Positions 8,908-16,700 of a DNA stretch of 64,000 bases are shown here, piece by piece. Below the pieces are notes generated by a model. It made no database searches. It was not told where the DNA came from and was given only the letters and a program-made list of their open reading frames with translations. Both the position numbers and the translations under genes were made by a program. The stretch is from JAMLHH01 sp964653095 (GTDB taxonomy: Bacteria > Bacteroidota > Bacteroidia > Chitinophagales > JADIYW01). The stretch spans positions 1-64,000 of the forward strand of contig CAZZEH010000014.1 of NCBI GenBank assembly GCA_964653095.1, in the 5' to 3' direction. The number at the start of each line of letters is the position of its first letter. The first letter of the stretch is position 1.

Positions 8908-9861
8908 TTAATTCTCTTTTAATCCTCTTCCTGTTTTTACTATTAAATCTTTTTCTCTCATGTCTCTGTGCATTCTGTCGAGAATTCCGTTGACAAAATC
9001 CTTACTCTTCGGAGAACTGTAAGACTTGGATATTTCAATATATTCATTCATGGTTACTTTGACAGGAATGGAAGGGAAGTCTGTAAATTCGGTCAGCCCC
9101 ATGCGAATAAGAATTAAATCCAGCACTGCAATTCTTTCTACTTCCCAATTCTTCAGATAGTTTTCAATCTCCATGGTATGCAGCTCTTTCAAACTTATCA
9201 CTTTGCCAAATAGCTTTTCTCCAAACTCTCTCAGCTCCAGCATTTTGCCCTGTACTACAGGTTTCACAGTATGTAGCTGAAAAGATTTACCGCTCTTATG
9301 TATTAATTCTCTTACAGCCATTACTACCATTTCGGCATCGTCTTCCCAAGAAGGGAAACACTCTTCGATGTACTCAAAAAATGCTTCATCTGACAGCATC
9401 ACATTGTTAAGTATAAATTTGACAATATCTCTGCTCTCTGACTCATCGAACTCTAATCCGGATGTTGTATAATTCTGATATTCCGGACTTTGGTACATGG
9501 TCTCGTACAGCTGCTGAATCATTTCTTTTGAAAGAAATTGAAACACACCGGATTTTCTAAGTTCTTTTTTGAAAACTTCATCATTATTCAATCGCAGAAT
9601 AAAAGGATTGGACAACAACTTGGTACTATAGGTAAGGTCTTCCTCGGTTGGTAAATATTTAGAAGACTTAATTTCATGATTCACCCTGACTTCATCTGCA
9701 ATCTCTCTGATAACCAGCAGGATAAAAAGATACAAATTATTTACGGAATTAATATTGGACTGGAGTCTTTTTAGAAATGTAGCAGGTAATGCATCTTCGG
9801 AACATTCATAACTATAAATAGCTTGCATTACTTTGACTCGTACACTTCGTCTGCTAATCAT
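8908..9861 (-). CDS. nusB: Transcription antitermination protein NusB
   Basis: The 317-residue protein has the long Bacteroidota architecture: the N-terminal start MISRRSVRVKVMQAIYSYE resembles the NusB first helix, a helical middle region follows, and the canonical NusB core lies at about 225-305 (VERIAVLDLILIRMGLTEF, VTMNEYIEISKSYSSPKSKDFVNGILD). NusB binds boxA RNA with NusE and acts in rRNA antitermination. Proteobacterial NusB is about 140 residues; the longer form is normal in this phylum. It heads a four-gene operon and has a clear -7 box 22 bases upstream of its ATG. Confidence 0.9.
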   Translation of the reverse strand: MISRRSVRVKVMQAIYSYECSEDALPATFLKRLQSNINSVNNLYLFILLVIREIADEVRVNHEIKSSKYLPTEEDLTYSTKLLSNPFILRLNNDEVFKKELRKSGVFQFLSKEMIQQLYETMYQSPEYQNYTTSGLEFDESESRDIVKFILNNVMLSDEAFFEYIEECFPSWEDDAEMVVMAVRELIHKSGKSFQLHTVKPVVQGKMLELREFGEKLFGKVISLKELHTMEIENYLKNWEVERIAVLDLILIRMGLTEFTDFPSIPVKVTMNEYIEISKSYSSPKSKDFVNGILDRMHRDMREKDLIVKTGRGLKEN

Positions 9862-9882
9862 ATACAGGAACTGTTAAGCGGG

Positions 9883-9890
9883 CAAAGTTA
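9883..9890 (-). promoter_or_regulatory. -7 promoter box of the nusB operon
   Basis: On the minus strand the sequence reads TAACTTTG, an exact match to the Bacteroidota -7 consensus TAnnTTTG. It ends 22 bases before the nusB ATG. No convincing -33 TTG was found at 19-21 bases upstream. Confidence 0.6.
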
Positions 9891-10010
9891 AGACATCATT
9901 TTAATTAATAAGAGTCGGAAGGTTTTTAAATTCTTAATTAATTTCGGATGTAAACTCTCTAAAATGAAATTCTACTGATATATTTATATTCGCAGAAAAC
10001 ATATTTTTTT

Positions 10011-10014
10011 GGAG
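10011..10014 (+). promoter_or_regulatory. Shine-Dalgarno-like site deciding a start
   Basis: GGAG lies six bases before the ATG at 10021. The open frame can be extended to a TTG at 10009, but that codon overlaps this site, so the ATG is the better start for the channel gene. Such sites are uncommon in this window. Confidence 0.5.
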
Positions 10015-10020
10015 ACTCAC

Positions 10021-10626
10021 ATGCTTTTTTATACTCTTGACATTGTCGGAACCGCAGCTTTTGCCATTTCGGGAGCTTTGACAGCCATTGAAGAAAAATT
10101 TGATATTTTTGGTATCGCCATTATTGCCATTTGTACAGCTATGGGCGGCGGCACTCTCAGAGACATGATGATCGGCAATACTCCGGTTTTTTGGATGGTA
10201 GATTTGCAGTATTTTTATTTAGTCATTGCTGCTGTAGCCGCTTCTTTCTTTTTTTACCGTACTTTAAAGAAAAGCTCTGAATCTCTCATGCTTTTTGACA
10301 CAATAGGGTTGGGCATTTTTACTCTTATTGGGATTCAGAAAGGTTTATTTATTCATCTGCATCCTTTAGTTTGTATTTTACTGGGTACGGTTACTGCAAG
10401 CTTTGGCGGTGTCATTCGGGATGTGTTGTGCGGAAGAGCACCTATTATCTTTCACAAGGAAATTTATGCTACCGCAAGCATTGCCGGCGGGTGTATATTT
10501 TTTCTGCTTCGATATTTAGATTTATCTATGGATATAGACTACATCCTGACAATCATAGCAGTCATTTTCATACGCTTAATGGCTCTGAAATACCATTGGG
10601 AATTACCTCAAATAAAGATTACCTGA
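10021..10626 (+). CDS. TRIC-type (UPF0126/YicG) cation channel family membrane protein
   Basis: The 201-residue membrane protein has two sequence-related halves. Each carries the family motif of a glycine run followed by RD and G: GGGTLRDMMIG near residues 44-54 and FGGVIRDVLCG near 127-137. About seven transmembrane helices are predicted by eye. Bacterial members are homologous to trimeric intracellular cation channels and conduct monovalent cations; in vivo roles are unclear and the older name is YicG. The gene is monocistronic and convergent with proA, whose stop lies 10 bases beyond its own. Confidence 0.85.
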   Translation: MLFYTLDIVGTAAFAISGALTAIEEKFDIFGIAIIAICTAMGGGTLRDMMIGNTPVFWMVDLQYFYLVIAAVAASFFFYRTLKKSSESLMLFDTIGLGIFTLIGIQKGLFIHLHPLVCILLGTVTASFGGVIRDVLCGRAPIIFHKEIYATASIAGGCIFFLLRYLDLSMDIDYILTIIAVIFIRLMALKYHWELPQIKIT

Positions 10627-10636
10627 CACAGATAAA

Positions 10637-11884
10637 TTAACGTACCTGACCTGTACCCCTTGCAATCCATTTTTCAGTAGTAAGTTTTTCGAGTGCAAAA
10701 GGACCTCTGGCGTGCAGTTTTTGTGTTGAAATTCCAATCTCGGCACCCAAACCAAATACTCCCCCATCCGTAAACCTGGTGGAAGCATTCACATACACAG
10801 CTGCGGCATCCACTTCATTCAGAAACCTTTCTCCGAGTTTCTCGTCAGATGTCACGATGGCTTCCGAATGTTTGGACGAATGATCGTCGATATGCTCCAA
10901 CGCCTCATCCATGCCGTCCACAACTTTGACAGAGCATTTCTGACTCAGATATTCAATTCCGTAATTTTCTTCGGTAGCATGCTGTAAATTTTGATAACCT
11001 GCCTGTTTGAGAACTTCATAAGAGGTTTCATCCGCAAAGACCTCCACATCAAAATCCAGGAACCCGGGAATTAATTTAGGGAGAAAATCTGCCGCAATTC
11101 TGCGATCTACCAAAACAGTATCTAAAGCATTGCACACACTCGGACGCTGTGTTTTGGCATTTACGACAATTTTAGCCGCATCATCTAAATTTGCACTGGA
11201 CTCCACATACGTATGACACACTCCTGCACCGGTTTCTATTGTAGGTACTTTGGAATGCGTTCGTACAAAATCTATTAGGGACTGCGAGCCTCTCGGTATA
11301 ATTATATCTACATACTTATCGGCTTCTAACAGCTCTTTTACGTGCTTACGATCTGTCGGTAAAAGTTGTACCACATCTTTAGAAACTCCATTTTCTTCCA
11401 ATGCTTCATGAATAGCTTTTACCAAAACCAAATTAGTAAACTCTGCATCCGATCCACCTCTCAGTATTACTGCATTACCGGACTTTATACAAAGTGCGGC
11501 CACATCTACCGTTACGTTAGGTCTTGATTCGTATATAACTCCTACCACACCGAGCGGAACTGTTATTTTTTGAATTTTCACCCCCTGTTCTGTGGTGTAT
11601 TCAGAAAGGACTTTTCCCGTAGGGTCCTGAAGCAGTGCCACATCATGCAGACTTTTGATTAATTGTTCAACTCGTTCCGGAGTCAGCAAAAGCCGATCTT
11701 TCTTCGGATCAGAATCGTCCATTCTGTCTAAATCTTTTTGATTTTCTGTCAAAATAATATCCTGATATTTATACAGTTTACCCGCCATACTCTTTAAAAT
11801 CGCCTGACGACCCTTATCATTCATCAGCCTGACCTGTACAGAAGCTTTTCTTGTTGCTTTTAACAATGAAATAACACTCTCCAT
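10637..11884 (-). CDS. proA: Glutamate-5-semialdehyde dehydrogenase (gamma-glutamyl phosphate reductase)
   Basis: The protein of 415 residues reduces gamma-glutamyl phosphate to glutamate semialdehyde with NADPH, the second step of proline synthesis. Visible signatures are GVIYESRPNVTVDVAAL near 117-133, LRGGSDA near 143-149, IIIPRGSQSLIDFV near 196-209 and the catalytic cysteine in RPSVCNALDTVLVD near residue 251. The frame extends two codons further to a TTG at 11890, but ATG at 11884 is the natural start. No proB neighbour is present; glutamate 5-kinase must be encoded elsewhere. Confidence 0.93.
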   Translation of the reverse strand: MESVISLLKATRKASVQVRLMNDKGRQAILKSMAGKLYKYQDIILTENQKDLDRMDDSDPKKDRLLLTPERVEQLIKSLHDVALLQDPTGKVLSEYTTEQGVKIQKITVPLGVVGVIYESRPNVTVDVAALCIKSGNAVILRGGSDAEFTNLVLVKAIHEALEENGVSKDVVQLLPTDRKHVKELLEADKYVDIIIPRGSQSLIDFVRTHSKVPTIETGAGVCHTYVESSANLDDAAKIVVNAKTQRPSVCNALDTVLVDRRIAADFLPKLIPGFLDFDVEVFADETSYEVLKQAGYQNLQHATEENYGIEYLSQKCSVKVVDGMDEALEHIDDHSSKHSEAIVTSDEKLGERFLNEVDAAAVYVNASTRFTDGGVFGLGAEIGISTQKLHARGPFALEKLTTEKWIARGTGQVR

Positions 11885-11940
11885 TTTCAAAAAATTAAAA
11901 ATCTAATATCCATATACTTATTTTTACTTAGTTAGATATA

Positions 11941-12960
11941 ATGATGAAAAAGATTAAACTTCTATCTCTTTTACTTTTTATCGTACTAATCAGTATAGTG
12001 CCGATAAAGTTAATGAGTTTAGGCAAGAAATTAGAACCGGATGTTCTCACTCACTACTTTTATTCCTCTGACACCGCCAACTCTAAAGGTATTCAGATAG
12101 GATTTTACGGTACGTCCTGCCTCTCTGTTACTTATAAAGGAGAAACTTATCTTAACGATCCTTTTTTCAGTAACCCAGGCTATGCGCAGTTAATTACGGG
12201 AAACTATCCTGACAGATCTGAATTAATTCGTCCATATATTCAAAATTTTGGAAAAACGAATTTAGTGACGATTACTCACGGACATTATGACCATTGTTTA
12301 GATTTGCCTTCTTTTAAAGATACGTATCACAACGAAACGAAATTTATTTCTTCTGCCAGTACATTGTACTCCCTGTCAGAATGGCTGAATGAAAATACTC
12401 ACTGGAAAAAAATAAAGATAGACCACCCCGAATTTGAAAGCCAGTGGATATACAGTGAAGACAGACATTTCAGAGTATTTCCGATACCTTCTCATCATCA
12501 CCCCCATATCGGCAAACACATCAAATTCTCTTCGGGACAATACGATACTCCGTTAGACAAAGTTCCCGGTCCGGTATGGCAATGGCAGGAAGGCGGAACC
12601 TACAGCTTTTTTGTTGATGTACTCAATCAGGATGAAATTATTTCACGATTTCTGATTGCTTCCGGGGACGTACCAAAGGAAAGTGCCGAGCTAATATCTG
12701 CTATCAGTAAAGCAAGAAATATTGATATTTTATTTGCCCAGTACTGGCATAAGAAAAAATGCTATCCAACTCTCGAGAAAATGTACGAAGAACTCAAGCC
12801 AAAACAAATTATCTTACTTCACTGGAATAATTTTTTCAGGAGTACGGATAAACCTCTCCAAATGATTCGAAGTTCCGACATTGAATCCGAAATAAAAAAG
12901 CTTAAATCACAAGGATTGCCTGTTTCCGTACTGATGCCTTTTTCAGACATTATAATTTAA
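11941..12960 (+). CDS. Membrane-anchored MBL-fold metallohydrolase
   Basis: The 339-residue protein begins with an uncleaved-looking hydrophobic segment (residues 4-24), then a metallo-beta-lactamase fold of the UlaG/NAPE-PLD type. The zinc motif HGHYDH lies near residue 118 (VTITHGHYDHC), preceded by FYGTSCLSVTYKGETYLNDPFF. A further histidine cluster SHHHPHIG is near 181-188, an aspartate at ASGDVP near 240, and HWNNFF near 297. Those ligands are as expected for a binuclear metal site. Substrate is unknown. Two adjacent ATG codons could serve as the start. It stands alone between proA and the repeat protein. Confidence 0.75.
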   Translation: MMKKIKLLSLLLFIVLISIVPIKLMSLGKKLEPDVLTHYFYSSDTANSKGIQIGFYGTSCLSVTYKGETYLNDPFFSNPGYAQLITGNYPDRSELIRPYIQNFGKTNLVTITHGHYDHCLDLPSFKDTYHNETKFISSASTLYSLSEWLNENTHWKKIKIDHPEFESQWIYSEDRHFRVFPIPSHHHPHIGKHIKFSSGQYDTPLDKVPGPVWQWQEGGTYSFFVDVLNQDEIISRFLIASGDVPKESAELISAISKARNIDILFAQYWHKKKCYPTLEKMYEELKPKQIILLHWNNFFRSTDKPLQMIRSSDIESEIKKLKSQGLPVSVLMPFSDIII

Positions 12961-12981
12961 AGAAAATCAAAGTTAAATTTG

Positions 12982-15900
12982 CTATCGCTCCAAGTGTATA
13001 TAGCCGCTTTTTCTCATTGTCTGAGTATGTTCAAATGAGATTCCTTCCAAAACATAAAAATACACTCCTTCCGGTGCAGGCTTATCTTTATACAATCCGT
13101 CCCATCCGGTATTTGGTGATTGCGTCTGAAACACCACACTACCCCAACGATTAATAATTTTAAGCTCGAAACCGGAGAGACAGTTAAGACCTTTTATATT
13201 CCATATGTCGTGTACTCCGTCCTGATTGGGGGTGAAATAATTGGGTATTTCCAAATTGCAGGAAGTCAGAGATACTTTTATTTCTTTGGTTTCTGTACAG
13301 CCTTCCCTGGAAGTACCCGTAACGGTATAGACAGTAGATTCTGTCGGCGTAATCACAATGGCAGGGTTCGTCTGTCCCGTACTCCACATATAGGACGATG
13401 CCCCGCTTGCAAAAAGTGTAACTAAACTGCCCGGCCGGATTAAAGTATCAGAACTTACTGTCATTTTCAATTCCGGTAATACAAAAACTGAATCAATTAC
13501 AATGCTGTCACAGCCGTATATATTTGTCAGATGTGCCACCAATACAGTATCACGAGTAATTTTCATGCTGCGATAAGTGCCTCCGTAGCAAATTTTCACC
13601 GTTTTTGAATTGACCGATAAGTCTCCGACTGTCACAAAAACATCTGTAATGCTGTCACAGCCATAAGAAGAAATAAGATTAAAAGTCAAAACAGTATCTT
13701 TTTTAATTACTACACCCTGATATTCACCTCCCTCACAAATGTCTATAAAAACCTGCTCATGAAATTTCGGATAAAACTTAAGTAAATATCTGACTGTACT
13801 GTCACAGCCAAACTGGTTTTGCATGACAATAGACAAAGTAGTATCCTGCCAGTATTCTTTTTCGTTAATTACGACAGATTCTCCTTCACAGGACTGTTTG
13901 TGTACCGTATTAAAGTCAATCGGAAGTACAGACACCGACAAGCTAACCGTACTATCACAGCCAAAGTCAGTTTGAAATACTGAAGTGTATGTCCCTGCTT
14001 CTCTGACGACCTGATTACCAAAAATAATACTGTCTCCTTCACAGATTGAAGTACTATATTCCAAATTAAAAACAGGACGAACTTTCAGATGTGTCGTGAC
14101 GATACTGTCACAACCGCCAAAGCTCACCAGCGTATCCAAATATGTGCCTGTTTCTTCATATCGGGAATTTGCAATTTCATACTGCTGACCTAAACAGATG
14201 CTCACATCCTGCTCAACAGTAATTTGATTTTGCACAGACAGTCTCAACACAATAATACTGTCACAGCCATAAACAGATTGTAAGGTATCCCTGTATAATC
14301 CGCTTTGAGAATAAGTATTTTGACCTACTGTATAGGATTGTCCTTCACATACGGCTACCGCTAATTGCTCAACAGTAGGCTCCATTACGGTCAAAAAAGT
14401 AGTAACTATGCTGTCACAAAACAGATTATTGGTTAACGTATCGTTATAGGTGCCGGACTCCGAATACACACTCCTTCCAACTTTGAATGTATCACCTCTA
14501 CAGATTACAGGTTTTAACTCTGTTCGAGAGGATAGACTGATCTCTAAATTTAAGTATATAATGCTGTCACAACCAAATGACGAAGTAAGTATCTGAGAAT
14601 AATTGCCTGCTTTCGTATATATACTGTCTCCCAATACATAGCTTTGTCCCTCACAAACAGTGACATTGATATTTTTACGTGAAATCTCAAATATTGTCAA
14701 TGATAAATAAACTGTACTGTCACAACCCTGAGATGAAGGAAGTGAAACTACGTAATCCCCTGCTTCACTAAACACCTCATGACCAACCTGAAAAGAACTG
14801 CCTTCACAGACAGACTCACTTAGCTCCGTCACTATAGAGTCCATTACCGTTAGACTTAAATTGACCAAACTGTCACAACCGACAGAAGATTTCAATCTCA
14901 CTTCAAATTCACCCGATTCAGAAAAAGATAAAGTATCTATTTCAAAGGATTGTCCCGAACAAATCACCTCATCAAGATAAGACACTAAAAGATCGGTTAC
15001 AGTCAGACTCAGAAAAACAATACTGTCACAACCAACAGAAGACCGAAGCTGAATTTCATAATTGCCGCTCTCATTAAAAGATAAAGTATCTATCGTAAAA
15101 GACTGACCAGAACAGATTGTTTCGTTCAGATAAGTTTCCAAGCGGTCGGTTACAGTCAGACTTAAAAACACAGTACTATCACAACCCGATTCAGATACTA
15201 ATCGAATCTCATACTCCCCGCTTTCTGTAAATGATAATGTATCAATGTCATAACTCTGACCTTCGCAGATAGTCACAGCCAATGCAGATTCAACTGTCTC
15301 CATTACAGACAAATTCAAATGCACAATGCTGTCGCAACCCGATTCAGATACTAATCGAATCTCATATTCTCCGCTCTCACTAAATGATAATGTGTCGATA
15401 TCAAAACTCTGGCCCTCACAAATAGTGACAGCCAATGCAGATTCAACCGCCTCAATTACAGACAGATTCAAATGCACAATACTGTCGCAACCCAATTCAG
15501 ACACTAATCGAATCTCATATTCTCCGCTCTCACTAAATGATAATGTGTCGATATCAAAACTCTGACCTTCACAGATAGTCACAGCCAATGCAGATTCAAC
15601 CGTCTCTATTATAGACAGATTCAAATGCACAATGCTGTCACAACCCAATTCAGATACTAATCGAATCTGATATTCTCCGCTTTCAGTAAATGATAATGTG
15701 TCGATGTCATAACTCTGACCTTCACAAATAGTGACAGCCAATGCAGATTCAACCGCCTCAATTACAGACAGATTCAAATGCACAATACTGTCGCAACCCG
15801 ATTCAGACACTAACCGAACCTCATACTCTCCGCTTTCTGTAAATGACAATGTGTCGATGTCATAACTCTGACCTTCGCAGATAGTGACAGCCAATGCAGA

Positions 15901-16608
15901 TTCAACCGTCTCTATTACAGACAAATTCAAATGCACAATACTGTCGCAACCCAATTCAGACACTAACCGAATCTCATACTCCCCGCTTTCTGTAAATGAT
16001 AATGTATCGATGTCATAACTCTGACCTTCGCAGATAGTCACCGCCAATGCAGATTCAACCGTCTCTATTACAGACAGATTCAAATGCACAACACTGTCGC
16101 AACCCAATTCAGATACTAACCGAATCTCATACTCCCCGCTTTCTGTAAATGATAATGTATCAAGGTCATAACTCTGACCTTCGCAAATAGTGACAGCCAA
16201 TGCAGATTCAACCGTCTCTATTACAGACAAATTCAAATGCACAATACTGTCGCAACCCAATTCAGACACTAACCGAATCTCATACTCCCCGCTTTCTGTA
16301 AATGATAATGTATCGATGTCATAACTCTGACCTTCGCAGATAGTGACAGCCAATGCAGATTCAATGGATTCTAATACCGTCAAATTTAGGCTGATAATAC
16401 TATCACAACCCAATTCAGATACGAATCGAATCTCATATTCTCCGCTTTCAGTAAATGATAATGTGTCGATGTCATAACTCTGGCCTTCGCAAATAGTTGC
16501 CTGAATTGTCTCATAAACTTCACAGGCTGCCGCATTTTGAGAATAAAAATTAAATATCGGTAAAATCAGAAAAAGACAGAATCGAAATGATTTAAGTGAC
16601 CACGGCAT
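12982..16608 (-). CDS. Secreted modular repeat protein with T9SS type B sorting domain
   Basis: The 1208-residue protein has a signal peptide (about residues 1-28), about twenty modules of roughly 51 residues (33-1047), a linker domain with SSYMWSTGQTNPAI, and a C-terminal gliding-motility-type domain of about 90 residues (IPNYFTPNQDGVHDIWNI ... FELKIINRWGSVVF ... GVYFYVLEG). That C-terminal domain is the type B sorting signal for the type IX secretion system. Each module carries the pattern ICEGQSYDIDTLSFTESG and ends GCDSIVHLNL, giving two cysteines per module, about 27 residues apart, probably disulfide-linked on the cell surface. Modules 1-9 are nearly identical, modules 10-20 diverge. 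It is probably a surface adhesin or filament. It lies 92 bases downstream of the patatin gene on the same strand. Confidence 0.85.
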   Translation of the reverse strand: MPWSLKSFRFCLFLILPIFNFYSQNAAACEVYETIQATICEGQSYDIDTLSFTESGEYEIRFVSELGCDSIISLNLTVLESIESALAVTICEGQSYDIDTLSFTESGEYEIRLVSELGCDSIVHLNLSVIETVESALAVTICEGQSYDLDTLSFTESGEYEIRLVSELGCDSVVHLNLSVIETVESALAVTICEGQSYDIDTLSFTESGEYEIRLVSELGCDSIVHLNLSVIETVESALAVTICEGQSYDIDTLSFTESGEYEVRLVSESGCDSIVHLNLSVIEAVESALAVTICEGQSYDIDTLSFTESGEYQIRLVSELGCDSIVHLNLSIIETVESALAVTICEGQSFDIDTLSFSESGEYEIRLVSELGCDSIVHLNLSVIEAVESALAVTICEGQSFDIDTLSFSESGEYEIRLVSESGCDSIVHLNLSVMETVESALAVTICEGQSYDIDTLSFTESGEYEIRLVSESGCDSTVFLSLTVTDRLETYLNETICSGQSFTIDTLSFNESGNYEIQLRSSVGCDSIVFLSLTVTDLLVSYLDEVICSGQSFEIDTLSFSESGEFEVRLKSSVGCDSLVNLSLTVMDSIVTELSESVCEGSSFQVGHEVFSEAGDYVVSLPSSQGCDSTVYLSLTIFEISRKNINVTVCEGQSYVLGDSIYTKAGNYSQILTSSFGCDSIIYLNLEISLSSRTELKPVICRGDTFKVGRSVYSESGTYNDTLTNNLFCDSIVTTFLTVMEPTVEQLAVAVCEGQSYTVGQNTYSQSGLYRDTLQSVYGCDSIIVLRLSVQNQITVEQDVSICLGQQYEIANSRYEETGTYLDTLVSFGGCDSIVTTHLKVRPVFNLEYSTSICEGDSIIFGNQVVREAGTYTSVFQTDFGCDSTVSLSVSVLPIDFNTVHKQSCEGESVVINEKEYWQDTTLSIVMQNQFGCDSTVRYLLKFYPKFHEQVFIDICEGGEYQGVVIKKDTVLTFNLISSYGCDSITDVFVTVGDLSVNSKTVKICYGGTYRSMKITRDTVLVAHLTNIYGCDSIVIDSVFVLPELKMTVSSDTLIRPGSLVTLFASGASSYMWSTGQTNPAIVITPTESTVYTVTGTSREGCTETKEIKVSLTSCNLEIPNYFTPNQDGVHDIWNIKGLNCLSGFELKIINRWGSVVFQTQSPNTGWDGLYKDKPAPEGVYFYVLEGISFEHTQTMRKSGYIHLER
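13468..16512 (-). repeat. Tandem array of about twenty 153-bp coding repeats
   Basis: The period is 153 bases where I measured it: the same sequence, ctgtcgcaaccc, recurs with its CGC at 16098 and 16251. The first nine units in reading order (about 15136-16512) differ by only a few substitutions each, while later units keep only the module pattern. The last two units are about two codons shorter. Near identity at the DNA level implies recent duplication or gene conversion, and copy number is likely to vary between strains and to be hard to assemble. Confidence 0.85.
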
Positions 16609-16700
16609 GTTAAAACAAAATATTGAGCACCAAATTAATAAAACCTATGTTCTAACTGTCATGAACATCACTAAAAAAGGTATTTTTTGTACGGTACTAT

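Noticed and set aside
15326..15565. Plus-strand open frame inside the repeat array
   Set aside because: It is the antisense of the near-identical repeats; repeated coding sequence gives stop-free shadows on the other strand.
13468..16512. CRISPR array
   Set aside because: The regular 153-base units are in frame, coding and without spacers of independent sequence; they are protein repeats.
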